Translations under genes and position numbers: made by a program
Shown: piece by piece, positions 1 through 15,165 of the stretch
How positions within the stretch are numbered: position 1 is the stretch's first letter
How the letters are laid out: each line of letters starts with the position of its first letter
Origin: Anaeromyces robustus
Taxonomy: Eukaryota; Neocallimastigomycota; Neocallimastigomycetes; Neocallimastigales; Neocallimastigaceae
NCBI GenBank assembly: GCA_002104895.1
Contig: MCFG01000007.1
Coordinates: forward strand, 177,501 to 237,500
Direction of reading: 5' to 3'
Length of the DNA stretch: 60,000 bases
Notes under the pieces: model-generated
Told to the model about the DNA's origin: nothing
What the model saw: the letters and a program-made list of their open reading frames with translations, nothing else
The model's database searches: none

Positions 1-1
1 T

Positions 2-724
2 CTTTATCAAAATGTTCCAGATTTTATTGATATTGCTTTTAAAACGGCTCGTTCTGTTTCCCCTTCTACTAAACTTTTTTATAATGATTATAATACAGAA
101 GGGATTTATGGTAAAAGTGAAGCTGTTTTTAATTTTGTTAAAGATTTAAAATCTCGTAATATTCCAATTGATGGTGTTGGTCTTCAATATCATGTTTCTA
201 CTAGAACTTATCCTGAATATAGTAAAATTAATAATTTAATTAGTAGATATTGTTCTCTTGGGGTTGAAGTTCATATTACGGAAATGGATGTTAAAGTAGA
301 TGGTAATGAATCTACTCAATCTAAAGTTTATACTGAAGCTCTTAAAGCTTGTTTAAATAATTCTTGTTGTAAAGCTTTCCTTGTTTGGGGTGTTGGTGAT
401 AATGATAGTTGGTTAGGAAGTAGTGCTAAAGCTCTTTTATTTGATTCTTCTTATCAACCAAAAGCTGCTTATAATGCTTTACTTCAAACTTTAGGTGGTA
501 ATGGAGGTTCAAATAACAATAATAATAACAATAATAACAACAACAACAATAATAATAACAATAATAACAATAACAACAATAACAATAATAACAATAACAA
601 TGGAAATGGAAGCTGTGCTGGACTTTGGGCTCAATGTGGTGGTACTGGATTTAACGGACCAAGTTGTTGTTCTCAAGGTACTTGTAAAAAACTTAATGAT
701 TATTACTCTCAATGTCAAAATTAA
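2..724 (+). CDS. GH10 endo-xylanase, C-terminal part, with CBM1 (5' truncated by window)
   Basis: Open from the first bases of the window (frame 2) to TAA at 722-724; the N-terminal part lies outside. The visible catalytic part shows GH10 hallmarks: LFYNDYN, GVGLQYH and, at about 270-284, VHITEMD, whose Glu is the GH10 nucleophile. The WGVGDNDSW stretch and the C-terminal [14 protein letters not shown] are also typical. After the catalytic domain comes an Asn-only linker (about 512-600) and then a six-Cys fungal CBM1 (about 610-721; pattern [10 protein letters not shown] ... CCSQGTC ... YYSQCQ). The enzyme should hydrolyse xylan beta-1,4 bonds outside the cell while the CBM1 docks it on cellulose. 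No dockerin is present at this end, so it may be a free enzyme rather than a cellulosome subunit. The acid/base Glu and the signal peptide cannot be seen here. Confidence 0.93.
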   Translation, partial: LYQNVPDFIDIAFKTARSVSPSTKLFYNDYNTEGIYGKSEAVFNFVKDLKSRNIPIDGVGLQYHVSTRTYPEYSKINNLISRYCSLGVEVHITEMDVKVDGNESTQSKVYTEALKACLNNSCCKAFLVWGVGDNDSWLGSSAKALLFDSSYQPKAAYNALLQTLGGNGGSNNNNNNNNNNNNNNNNNNNNNNNNNNNNNNGNGSCAGLWAQCGGTGFNGPSCCSQGTCKKLNDYYSQCQN

Positions 725-1686
725 TTAAAAAAAAAAAGAAAGATTGACATATAAATAAATAAAAATCAAACCTTTAAAAAATATAAAAAAATAAATGACT
801 ATATATATATATGTATATATGTATATATAAATAAAAATTTTTTTAAAATAATATATGATATATTGTATTATTTAAAAAAAAATAAAGTTGAAAAAATATA
901 AAAAGTAGATAGGTATTCGAAAATAAAAAATATTAAAATAAAAATGTATAAAATAAAAAAAGAATATTTATATAGAAAAATCTAAATATATTTTCTTTTT
1001 TATAAAAATATATAATATTTATAAAATATTAAAACATATTTTTATAAAAACAAAAATATAATATTAAATACAAAATAAATATATAAACATATATATTTAA
1101 TTTTATATTTAATATAATATATATATAAATGTTTTAGTAAAAATAAAAAAAAAAGTGTAATATTTTATATATAAAAAAAAAATAAAAATGAAACTAAAAA
1201 GAAAAAATTATTGTAATTGTTTTTATATCATTTTTTATTATTATTATTTATTATTTTATTATTTATTATTTAATTATTATATATAAAAAAAAAATTATTA
1301 TAAAGACATAAAGACAAGATAGTTAACTTTTATATATATATATTTTGTATTTATATTTATATATATATATTTACTTAATTATTTTCATTTAGTTATTACT
1401 ATATTATTTCTTATAATTAATATAAATGTAATAATATTTACAAGTAAAATATATATATATATATATCATTTTTATTTCTTTATTATTATTATTATTATTA
1501 TTATTTTTTTACTTTATATATTTTTTTTATAAAATAATTAATAATAATATAATAAACTTAGAAATTAATATTTTTAAAATTTATATAATTTCAATATATA
1601 TTTAAATTATATATATATATTTTTTACCTTTTTTGTATATGTTTATAATAATCGGTTACAGATTTTGTTTACTGTTACAAAAGATT

Positions 1687-1731
<45 letters not shown>

Positions 1732-2324
1732 CCCAAAAAAATTATTTAGTCAAAACTTTAATATATTTAAAAAATATTTAATAAATATTTATTTTTTTTA
1801 AATTTAAAAACATAAAAAACATAAAACATAAAAAAATATCCACAATCACAACAATAATTAATAATTACAATAATTAATAATAATTTATAATAATAATTAT
1901 AGTTTTATCCACATTATTTTTTATAAAAAAAAAATAAAATAAAAAATAAGAATGAAAAATAATATATATATAATATATTTATATATATATAATTAATTGC
2001 ATATTTTTTATATATTTTTATTAATAATATTATTATTGTTTTATTTTTATTGATCTTTTTGTAATGTATGACGAATATGTTATTATTATTATTTTATTAT
2101 TATTACATATATATATTATAAATAATACAGAAATACATATATATATATTTAATAAAAAAAAAATCTATTTATTATTATTATTATTTTATTTATATTTATC
2201 TATTTTTTTATTTTTGCTTTTTTATTTATTTTTATTTGTTTTTTTTATGTTAATTTTATAATTTTTTTTCTATTTTTTTCATTTTTTTCATTTTTTTTTT
2301 CTTTTTATCTTTATTTTTCTAATT
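725..2324. other. Gene-free AT-rich spacer between convergent genes
   Basis: No credible coding sequence. It is the 3' side of both the xylanase and the deaminase gene, so it holds two terminator regions. It contains a poly-A run of about 39 (1688-1726), (TA)n tracts and (ATT)n near 1478-1506. The open frame at 2064-2261 is Ile/Tyr/Leu low-complexity translation of AT repeats. Confidence 0.8.
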
Positions 2325-3581
2325 TTAATTAGTCATAATAATATCTTTATTATTACTAATAATTTTTTTAATCCATGATTCCCATTTCTTTTCCCAAACT
2401 TTTAACATTTCTTCTTTACTATATTCTTTGGTAAAACTACCATACTTAATAGAATTAATACAAAGTTGTTTTAAGGTCCATAGATCAAAGTTTTCAAAAC
2501 TCATAAAAAGCATATAAAAATCATAAGTGGAACCTTCATAACCATAAAGGGATGGATCATCTGGTGAAACACTAACTGGAATATTATTTTTTAAAAAGAT
2601 AATAATAGGATGATTTTTCATATCCTTAACTAAACCAAGATATTGATTAGAAATTGGAGATATTTCTAAACACATTTCTTTTTCTTTAATGATTGGACCT
2701 AAAGTTGGAAGATGACGGGATAAAGAATAACCATGACCAATTCTTTTAGTATCTAATATAACAGCATCAAATAAATTTTTATCGGTAGCTGAACCAGAAT
2801 CTGTAGTTTCACCAGCATGGAAATAAAATGGAATATCAATACCTAATTTCTTTTGTTGTTTTTTGAAATTTAATAAAGAATCAATATGAGCTTCTAAAGT
2901 CATAAGATGTTCATGACCAACCATATCAAATCCTACAACATATTTTGGATATTTCTTAAAAAGTTCTGCGGTAATATTCATAATTTTTACCATTTCTTCT
3001 TGTTTTGTATTTCTAACAGGAGAAATAATAAATTTAAGTTCAAAATAATCATCCCCTACTAAATTTAATTTTTCTTGATTTTCTTCAATTGTTTTAACTA
3101 ATTCTCCAAACATTTTAGAGAATTCTATAATACCAGTATCATCATAGGGTTCATAATATGGTATACGGATTTCTACTTGTTGTAAATCTTTTTTAGAATA
3201 TCTTTTAATAATTTCTTCAACATAAAGTCTACAAAAAAAAAATAAAAATAAAAATAAAAAAAAAATTATTAATGAAAATGATTAAAAAAAAAATTTTTTT
3301 TTGTTATATTTTTTTTTTAATATTGTTTATATTTATAAATATTTATATATTATTATTATAATTTTTTTTTTTTTTTTAAATTAAAAAATTAAAATTAAAA
3401 ATTAAAATTTTATTATTGTGGCATGATGAATTTATTAAAAAAATTAATATAAACAATAAAAAAACAATACGAAAAAAATTTTTTTTTTTATTAATGACAC
3501 AAAAAACATAAATAAATAAATAAATCAATAATAAATGAATAAATAAAATATAATTTAAATAAATTAAATAAATAAATATAA

Positions 3582-3636
<55 letters not shown>

Positions 3637-4511
3637 ATGTATATAAATAATAATAATAACAATAAATAATAACTATAATATTAATAATATTAATAATAAT
3701 AAGATAGTGCTACAATTATATTAGTTATTTAATATAAAAATCCACTTTTTTTTATCATTTTATTATTATTAATATTTATTATTATTTATTTATTTATTTA
3801 TTATAACTTTATTATATATAATGTGAAAAAAAAACAAAAAAAAAACTTATAAAAAAAAAAAAAAACAACTTACTTTGTAAATGGTACGTATGAAAATATA
3901 CCACGAATAGAAATAAAAGTTCTACTGAAACGGTCCCAAATTTCATTTTCAGTATAAACAATATCTTCTTTATTTGTTGGAACAATAGTAAAACATTCAT
4001 ATAACCATTGATCAAATGCAGCAGTACCTTTTTTATATTGATTTCTAACATCTTTAACATGTAACCAACCTTCTTGTTTTTGAGTTTCATTGATACCATC
4101 TTTAAAGAATTGAAAATCAGCTACATTTAAATTATCCATACTAGAATCACCAATAAATTTTAAATATAAAGTATCACTACTAATAACTTTTTCAATTATC
4201 CATTTAGCATCAACTAAAGCATCAATATGACAATGATGAATTATACCTTTTGGTAATGCTGTTATAGAATTTAATAAATAAGAATTTTTACCTTCAACAA
4301 ATTTTTTAATTTCAGAAAAATGAATTGCTGAAAATGGTGCTTCAGAAAGTTCTTTAAACATTTTTAAATCTTTTTCTTTATTTTCTTGAAGAATAGCATT
4401 AGCAAATTCTTCTTCTAAACTATGATTTTTATAAGCTTCTCCATCAAAAGATTCATTTCTATCTTTTTCAAGTAAAAGATTCTTTTCTTTAATAAAATCT
4501 TCCTTTAACAT
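2325..4511 (-). CDS. ADA2/ADGF (CECR1)-type adenosine deaminase
   Basis: Two exons: 4511-3874 and 3228-2325, joined across a 645-nt GTAAGT...TAG intron; 513 residues, close to human ADA2 length. Expected to deaminate adenosine to inosine with a zinc ion. Seen motifs: KGIIHHCHIDA (metal-binding HxH), FYFHAGET (catalytic Glu region), RIGHGY, LEISPISNQ and SPDDPSLYG, all in ADGF order. The N-terminal MLKEDFIKEKN helix resembles the ADGF-specific N-terminal segment rather than plain ADA. Odd point: ADGF proteins are usually secreted, but no signal peptide is seen, and an in-frame TGA at 4551-4553 lies just upstream of the chosen ATG. Either the enzyme is cytosolic or a further 5' exon was missed. 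A purine-salvage role is likely. The intron contains an (AAAT)n microsatellite at about 3573-3637. Confidence 0.9.
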
Positions 4512-7100
4512 TTTTTTTTTTTTAATTTTTATTCTTTTTTTTTTTTTTTTTCAAATATTATTTAAAATTATAATTTTTGTTGTTAATAATTTATTATTAT
4601 TTATTAAATATATATTATAATATTAATGAATTATAATTAAATATATATATATAATTACTTTTTATATAAATAGATTTCTATGATAGATTTAAAAAATTTT
4701 ATAAATCTAATTTGTGGTAATTTAAAAAAATATTTACAAACAAAAAAAAAATTTTATCTTTTTTTTTTTTCTTTTTTTTTCCTTTTTTTTTTCCTTTTTT
4801 TTTTTCCTTTTTTTTAATTTTTTATTATTTAATTTTTTTTTAATATTTTTTTAATATTTTTTTTTATGTTTTGTATTCCTTTGTAATAAATTAAATTTTT
4901 TATCCTCAAAAATTTTTATTTTTATTAATTAATAATTTTTTATATTTTTTTAATATAAAAAAAATTTAAAAATTAAAAAAATTTTTTTTTTCCGTTTAAT
5001 AATAAAGTTGATCAATGAAGATTATTTTTTTATATTAAATAAATAATAATAAAAATGATAAAAAAAAAAAAAAGAACAATAAAGAAAAAATAAAAAACAA
5101 TGGAAAAAATAAAAATTAAAAGAAAAACAGAAAAACAAAATAAAAATAAATAAAAATAAAAAAAAAAAAACAATTTAAAAGCCATTTATAATTAAAAAAA
5201 ATAAGAATTAATAATTTAATTAATTATTCATTCATTCATTCACTTATTTATTTATTTATTTAATTCATTATTATTATTTATTTAAATATTTAAAAGATAA
5301 AAATTAAAAAAGTTTAATTAATAATAAATTTATTATTAATTATTTATTTTAATTTTTTTTATTTTTTAATAATCATTTTTTTTATGGCACACAATTCGTA
5401 CGTCAACTATATTGAATTTAAATATTTCATTATTAAATAATACAACATAATAATTTATTATTATAAAATGAAATGAAATATAATTCATTTTCATTTATTA
5501 TTAAATAAAATATTATTTATCATACAGATAATTATTATTACAACGACTAAAACATGAATTCAAGTTATGTTATTATTTATTATTATTATTACTATTAATA
5601 TTAATACTATTTTATAACTTGAAAAGATAAATAAATAAATAAATAAATGAATATTTTATTATTACTAATTTATTATTAAATGTTAATATGAATAATTCTT
5701 TTTTTTTTTCAATATGAATGATTATGAAATTATAAATAATATAATATTACTTTTTTTTACATATAAAAGATAGTTTAATATAATATAGTATCTTAAAACC
5801 TTAGATAAAATGAGAGTTGTTAAATCATTAAAAAGATATACATATCTATAATACATTAATATAAATATATTTTTTAACTTATATATTATAATTTATTGGT
5901 TAACTTTTAAGAAATATAAACTATTATATATATATTATTTGTTTTTTCTTTTTTTTCATATAAGATATGATATATGATGTAGCTAACATTAAATAAAATT
6001 AAAATTAAATAATAATATATTTTATTTTATAATTTATATTTTTTATTTCATTATACCTTTTAATTTATCTATAATAATTTATTTTATTTTAAAATTTAGA
6101 TTATAATAATACTTAATAATCCGTTATATTATATATATATATAACAATTTAAATAAAATGAAAAATTCTTTTTCATGTTTTTTTTTTTTTAGGTGTTAAT
6201 TAATTGTTTTTCTTTTTTTAGTTTTTTTTATTTCTTTTTTTCTTTTTATATTTTTTTTTACTTAATTTTATTTTATTTTGAATTTTTTTTTTTTAATTTT
6301 TTAATTTTTTTATTTTTAATTACAAAATTTAAAAATTATTGGTTAAAATAATTTAAAAAAAAAGAAATAAAAAAAATTCAAAATAAAAAAAAAATAATAA
6401 ATTTTATTTTTAATTATTATTATTAAATAAATTTTTTTTTTAACTTTATTATAATTTTTTTTAAAAAAAAAAAAAAAACATTTCAATGGATTTGAATTTC
6501 AAATCTTGATTTTCTTTTTATAATTTATATTATTTATTTATTTATTAAAATTCATAGAATATTAAAAAAAATATATTAATAATATTAATAAAAATAATAA
6601 TCTTTCTAATTATATTCAACATTTTAAACAACCAAAAAAAATAAAAAAATTCAGTTTTTCAATTAATAATCCATTTATCATTATTAATATATTAATATAC
6701 AGTTTATTCATTAAAATTTATCATTAAAAAAAATAAAAAATAAATTTAGACTTATATATATTTATTTAATTATTTATTACACTTTTAAAACATTATTATT
6801 TAACTACATATATATAAAATATTAATTTAAAAAAAAATATTCATTAATATTACTGTAATTACTTATCCACCATATATATTATTACTTACATTTATTATTA
6901 ATAATTAGTTACATCAAAAATATTATTATATTTTTTATCATTTCAATTATTCTTAATAGATTTCATATTTAATTTAATGTTTAACTAGAATTCAAAAAAT
7001 TTAAATATCTATCATAATTTTTATAATATACATATTCAATTTTTTTTATCTTTTTTTGAAATAAATAATAATTAAGTAAAAAAAAAAAAAAAAAAGCAAT
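4512..7100. other. Divergent intergenic region, deaminase / TopBP1-like gene
   Basis: About 2.6 kb with no supported gene. It should carry both promoters since the flanking genes diverge. It holds long T and A runs (4750-4815, 5060-5180), (TTTA)n near 5244-5262 and a poly-A run just before the ATG at 7101. No tRNA-like fold or other RNA gene was recognised. Confidence 0.75.
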
Positions 7101-8148
7101 ATGAGTGAAGAAAAAAATATGAGTGAAGAAAAAAATATGAATGAAGAAAAAAATATGAGTGAAGAAAAAAATATAAATAACATTGATAATTTTGAAAATT
7201 CTGAAAGTTTAGGAATCAATACTTTAGATGAAGAAACTATTGAAAGTACTTGTTTAAATAATTTAGTTATTTGTTTTACAGGATTTGAAGCAGAAGAACT
7301 AGTAACTATATATATATAATTTTTATTTTTATTTTTTAATTTATTTTTTTTTTATTTTTATTTTTCAATTTTATTCTTTTGTCATATATGTTATTGTCTA
7401 ATTTTACATTTTTTTTTTTTTTAAAATTTATATATATTTTAATAAAATTATTATTTATATAAAATAATTGAATTGATATATATATATTTTTTTCTTTTCT
7501 AAAAAAAAAAAAAAAACTATTAACATTATATATTTTTATTATAAGTCTTTATATGAGGAACAAATCGTTTTAATGGGTGGAACATATAGTCCACATTTAA
7601 CCAATGATGTTACCCATTTAGTATCTAAAAATACTGTATCTGATAAATATAAAGTAATTTGAATAATTTATTATAATAAAATAGATATAAATATAAATTT
7701 TTAATTTTTTTATTAAAATTTTATATAATATGTAAAATTATTATTCAAAAAAAAAAAAAAAGTTTGCTGCAAAATTAGGAATACCAATTATTCAAGAAAA
7801 CTGGATAAATGAATGCTGGAATAGAAGATTAGAAAGGGGATTTAATGGAAAAAGGGTAAATTTTAAATATATACTATTTATTGTATATATAATAATATAT
7901 ATATAACAAATAGAAGTAATAATAATAATAAAAAAAAATAAAATAAAATTTCATTTTAAATTTATATAAAAATTTACAAATAATTAAATACTTTTTTTTT
8001 TTTTTCTTTTCTTTTCTTTTCACAAATTTCATAAAAATATGTTTTATTCAATTAAGATTGCTGAACAATATTTATTACCCCCATTTGTAGATGTTCAAAT
8101 ATGTGTTACAGGAATATCGGGAGGTATATAGTTTTATTTATGGATTTC

Positions 8149-8181
<33 letters not shown>

Positions 8182-9985
8182 CTTTATTATTATTTATTTT
8201 AAAAATATATATATTTTTAAAATTTGCTTAGCATAATAATTCAAACCGAAAATTTCAAGTTTTTTTTATATTAAAATACTTATTTTTTTTTTTTTTTTTT
8301 TCATTAATATTTTTATTGATATATATATTTATATATATTTATAATAAATATAATTTAAAATACAATAAATAAAATAAAATAGAAAATCGTGAAGTAATAG
8401 AAAATTTTACAAGATTATATGGAGGACAATATTCAGCAGATTTAACACATCAATGTACACATTTAATTGTTGAAATATCCTTTTTTTTTTTTATATATAT
8501 AAAAATTTATTAATAAAATTTATAATAATTATATATATATATATATAAAGATTTAAGAGAATATATTATAAAGAGAGTATATATATATAAATATAAATAA
8601 TTTATTTCTTTTTTTTTTTTGTAAGTCAAAACGAATATTATTATTCCTTAACCTTTATAATACAAACCTAATGGAAGAAAATATGAATATGCAAAAAAAT
8701 GGGGTTTATATTTAGTTAATCCCCGATGGTTCACTGATTGTATTTCTAAGAGAGGTAAATTTTATTATATATATATATAAAAATATAATTATAATTAAGT
8801 TATTTATACATATATATTTATATATTTATATATTAATAATTTTTCATTGATATATATTCTTTATTTTAATTTATTTCTTTTATAATATATTTTAATATAT
8901 TTTAATATTAATCTATATTTAAGTTCGTATTGATGAAAGTGATTATTTATTAGAAAACAATGGTAATTATTCAAATAAATATATAATAATAAATAATAAT
9001 AATAATAAATAAATAATTTTCTAATTGAATATGAATTATTTAATTATTATATATATATATAAAGATGAAGAAGAAAATAATACAGATGAAACTTATGATA
9101 TGAATGATTTTCCAGATGATGAAAATTTTGATTTTCTTATGTCCGAAGAAATAAAAAAAAATATGATTAATAATTCTTCCCTGGATAGTTATTTAGAAAG
9201 ATGTATTATCTATTTTGGAAGTGGTTTTTCTCCAGAAAAATTAAATTTATTGAAAAAATGTGTTTTACATGGTGGAGGTACTCGTTATTCCGATTTTAAT
9301 TCTAAAGTAACCCATTATATTGTTAAAAGTAAAAAAAGTATTAATAAAAGGTAATATAAATATAATTAGAAATATTGAATATTTTTTTTTCATTTATTTA
9401 TATGTATTATATATTATTATTATTATTATTTTATTTTTATTTTTATTATAATTTAATATAAATATAATTTTATAATTTTATATTTCAATTCTTATAGTTT
9501 TCTTACTTTTTTTTTTTTTTGTTTTATTATAAATAAATAATATATATAATTTTTTTATTAACTCAATTCAATTACTTTTATATAATATACATGAAAAAAA
9601 AATTTTTCTTTTCTCTCTCATTTTTATTAGTGATAAAGAAATTCTTAATTCAATACCAAATCAATGTGTAGTAGTAAGTTATAAATGGTTACAAAAATGT
9701 TTTATTGATAAAAAATTATGTTCAATAGATGAATTTAAAATTGATCAACCACAACAAGAAATGAATAGTCAAATTATATATCAAAATGACAATGATGAGG
9801 ATGATGATGATGATAATGATGAAAATGATATTCAAAATAAAGGAAAATTAAAAATACGAAATAATAGTTTATTATTAAATTTCGATGTAAATAATATGTA
9901 TGAAGATATTTATAATGAAAATTTTAATAATAATAATAATAATAATAATAATGATGGATTTATAGAAAGTCCACCTAAAAGGAAT

Positions 9986-10043
<58 letters not shown>

Positions 10044-11037
10044 GTCAATACAAAAATTCCAAAGTTAATCCAAATAAAGTTTTAACCATGGAACCTTCTT
10101 ATCCTGAATCACAAAATAATTCAATAAATGAAGAATTAAAATCAACAATTATTCAACCTATAAGTAAACTTTTTGAAGGATTAAATTTTGTTAGCAAAGG
10201 TTTCAGTCCAAATCATGTAAGTTATAAAAATAATAAATAATAATTATGATAATAATTATTATAATAAATAATAAATTATAAATAATAATAATAAATATTA
10301 TTAATTATTATAATAAATAGGAACAAATTATTGAAAAAGAAGTATTAAAGCATAGTGGACAATATTTTCATTCAGAAATATCAATAAAAAATAATTACTA
10401 TCAAATTTTACCTTTTATAAAGTAAGTAGTTATTAGAAAATACAATAATAATAAAAAAAAATTAATAATTATTAATAAAAATATAATATAATAATTATTA
10501 TTTAATTATAATCAATAAAATTAAATATAATTATTTTAATTATTTTAATTATTTTAATTAATTATATTATAAATTTCAATTTAATAATTATAACCTAATT
10601 AAAATATATACTTTTAATATTATATTATTTTAATATCGTATCAAAGTACTTTAAATATTATAGTGTCTCAAAAAGCAATTATTGTTACAGAACATTGGCT
10701 TGAACGTTGTTTAATTGTAAATTTATTTATTTATTTATATATATTTATTTATTTTTTTGTATATTTAAAAATATAAATATGTATATATATATATTTAATA
10801 ATTTGTTTGTTTATTTATTTTTATTTTTATATTTATTACTATTATTTTCTTTTTACGAATTATTTTCTTATATATATTTTATATCGATATAAATTAAAAA
10901 AAAAAAAAAAATTTTTTTTTCATCCATAGGATGATATATTACATAATCCAGATGAAAATCCAATTTATATACCATGTACCTTAGAAATGCCAATAGAAGG
11001 TTTGTTATTCATGATATTAAAATATTAATATAATATT

Positions 11038-11100
<63 letters not shown>

Positions 11101-12593
11101 CAATTATTATGGTTAACCCATTTTTTATCTAATTAAAATACATTAATATATTATATATAAATTATATATTATATTTTTTAATAGAATTTAACGGCATTGT
11201 AATTGGAAATACTGGATTTAATGGAATTGAAAAAGCACATATTGGAAAATTAGTTGTTAAACTAGGTAATTTTTTTAAAAATATAAAATTTTATTAACAT
11301 TATTATTTATATTCTATTCTTATAAAAATAAAAAATATATAAATATATATATTATAATATTAATTATTATTATTATTATTATTATTTTCTTTTTTAATAA
11401 TATCATATCATTTTATATTTTAAATCTTATTATCATTATTGTTATAATAATATATGTATATATATAAATATAGGTGCAATTTATACAGATACCCTAACAA
11501 GAAAGCATGATTTCTTAATATGTAAACCAGAAAGTATAAACAATTCGTTAAAATATAGAAAAGCATTAGAATGGAATATTCCCATACTAGAAGTGGATTG
11601 GATTTATGATTGTTTTAGACAAGTAATATATATATAAATAATGAAAAAAAAAAAGGAAAAAAAGAAAAATATTTAATTATTATTATATATTTAATATTAA
11701 TATACCTAATTTTTTATATAATTAGGAACGAAGACTTCCATATGAAAATTATTTAATAAATAATAAAACAAAGTCAAAAGATGAACGAGAAGTTCAAGAA
11801 ATACAAAATAATGGTATTTTATATATTTTTTTAAAAATAGATAATATATTTATATAATGTATATTTATATATTTATATTGTTTTATTGATTAATTTTTTT
11901 TTCTTTATTTATTTAATTATTATTATAATAATTATTATTGATTTTAAATTATTAATAAAAGATGTTTTTTCAAGTCTTTCAAATATATTAAGTAATAATA
12001 ATAATAATAATAATGAAATACATATGAGAGAAGAACCTGAAGAAATGCAAAGTATTATATTATTATTATATTATATTATATTATATTATATTATATTATA
12101 TATATTAAATAATAATGACTTTTTTTTTTTAATATTATTATTATTTCTAATTTTTATTATATTAATAATATTAAAATTATTTAAGTTGACCAAGAACCAT
12201 CAGAAAATAAAGAAAATAATAACGAAAATAAGGTAAAGAAAGAAGAATAATTATCAATTATAAGTTCTTTTACATAATATATAATATATATAATTATTTA
12301 TTTATTTATATCAAATTTATTTTATATATTTATATTGATTATATAATTTTTTTTTTTTTTCATTAATTTTTAAAAGGATAAAGAACCTGTGGAAATGGAG
12401 TCAAAACCTAAAAAAGAAGAAAATCCAGAATTATTAAAAGGCGTAGTTATTAGTATTAGTCAACGTTTATCTCATAAAAAAAATGAAATTTGGGAATTAG
12501 CATCTAAAATGGGTGCAGAATGTATTATTAAATTTAATGATACTTGTACTCATTATATACATTATATCCTTTTTATATATATATATATATATA

Positions 12594-12626
<33 letters not shown>

Positions 12627-13822
12627 GATTATAATTATAATTAATATTTTATTATTATAATTATATAATGATTACTACCTCAATCATTATGTATAAAATT
12701 TTCCTTAACTTTAAAAAATATTTATTTTTATTTTTCTATTTTTTTTTTTTTGGAAAAATTACCTGGTGTAAGAGCAAAAGAATCATTTAAAGATTTTAAA
12801 TTAGCATTATCGAAAAAGAAGTTTATTGTATCTCCTGTATGGCTTGAAAAGGTTTGTTTTTTATAAACCAAATTTATTTTATATTTTATTTTATTTTATT
12901 TTATTTAAATGGTATTAATATATTTATTTATGATATTTTTTTAAATTTTTTGTTTTTTTAATATCATTTTAAAAGTGTTATGAATTACAAAAACATGTCC
13001 CTGAAAATGATTATCCACATACTTATAATCCAAATAAACAATTGTTATTAAAAAGCAATGAAAATAATCAAAATGGAAATACTAATAATAATAATACTAA
13101 TAATAATACTAATAACGATAATAACAATAACAATAATAATAATAATTCAGCAATGAATGATAAAAATTCAAAAGGAAAAGATTTAACTAGAAGTCATAGT
13201 TCAGCTAATTTAAATTCATTTTATGAAAATTATGTCATAGCCAGCAAATCTAATGAAAATAATAATAATAGCAATGAAAATAATAATAATAATGAAAATA
13301 ATAGTAATGAAAATACTAATAATGATAATGATAATAATAAAATAGAATCACTGTCAAAAAATGATGACAAAATGAGTATAGATAATAGTGATGAAAATAA
13401 TAATGAAAAAGCTGAAGGCTATGTATCTGCTATGGATAATATAATTAAAATGACATCTGTAAGAATAACTATAACTATATACATATATCATATTTTAAAG
13501 TGTTACATTAGTTAATTAATATATACATATAAATGTATCAGTTAAATAATTTAATATATATATATATATATTAATTATTTTTATATTTATATTTAGATGA
13601 GAAGAAGACCAAGAAGTATAAGAAGAGATACCTCTAATGATAAAACAAAAATAGATAATGAAACAAGTAAAATAATTGAATAAAAGATATTTTGTTTTAT
13701 TATTATATATAAATATATATATATATTACTAATTAAAAAATAATAATTTTATTTAATAAAAAATAATATATCATTAAAATATTTGTGTATATTTAAATAT
13801 TTAAATATAAAAAAAATATTTA

Positions 13823-13869
<47 letters not shown>

Positions 13870-14167
13870 AACAAGCAATTTAGATTTAGAAACCTCTAAA
13901 AGAAAATTCGTAGAAGAAAATGATGAAGGATTAGTAAAAATTGATGATCCAGAAGCAAGAATGGAAAAATTGAAATTATTAGATAAAGTTAATCAAAATA
14001 AAAAAAGAATTAAAACTTTATCACCTGATGGTTCAAATATACAAACAACAGATACTAATAGTAGTAATAGTAATAGTAATAGTAATAGTAGTAGTAATAC
14101 CGATATAAATAATATTCCAGATAAAAATGAAAAAAATATTGAAATATGTAAAATTTTTTATTCTTTA

Positions 14168-14251
<84 letters not shown>

Positions 14252-15134
14252 CATTATCATCATTTTAATTTCAATTTATATTTAAAAAAAAAAATTGTTA
14301 TATTTACTATATTAATATATTAATTTATTTAAAATATTAAATATGTATATATATATTTATAATTATATCAAAAAGATAATAATAGTAATGAAAGCAATGA
14401 AAATAATGAAAATGATAGTCATACAACAATGGGAGATTCAATCGATAAACCAGAAATGATTAAAGATACCAAAGAAGAAGAAAAAGAAAATAAAAATGAA
14501 TTAAATAATGGTAAAATAATAATAATAATATTATTATAGTTATTATTATTTTTTATAATAAATAATTAAATCATTAAATAATAATAAATTAATAAACTAA
14601 TACATATTCTTATTCATATCTCTAATAAAATAATAATAATTTTTATTTTAATTATATATATAATATATATATATTTCATTTTTAATTTTAATGAAAATAT
14701 TAATAATACAATAAAGAAAAACCAATAGAAAATGAAAAGGAAAAAGAAGAAAAAGAAAATGATAAAATTAAAATCAAAAAAGAAGTTACTCCAAGAAAAA
14801 ATAAAAATAATAATAATAATAACACCAACGACAACAACAACAACAACAATAATAATAATAATCCTATAGTTTATGATGATTCATTTGTAATTAATAAAAC
14901 TAATCTACGTTCTAGACCAAATAGTAATATGTGTTTTATGTTTTCAATTATTAAAAATGATTTAAGATCTCTTTATGCAAAAAATATCCTTTTATTATTT
15001 TTAATAAATTTTTTTTTTAAAAAAAAATATATATATATATTTTAATATTTTAAATAATAAAATATGATATTATTAATAATATAATATAAAAAATAAATAA
15101 TTTTTTTTAATTAATCCTTAACTCGAGATAATTA

Positions 15135-15165
<31 letters not shown>

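Noticed and set aside
2064-2261. 65-residue hydrophobic open frame
   Set aside because: Ile/Leu/Tyr/Phe low-complexity translation of ATT and TTTA repeats in an intergenic spacer.
12564-12762. A GT-AG solution for intron 18
   Set aside because: GTACTC upstream with the AG in GTAAG would delete the conserved CTHYIH strand, and no other pair keeps the frame.
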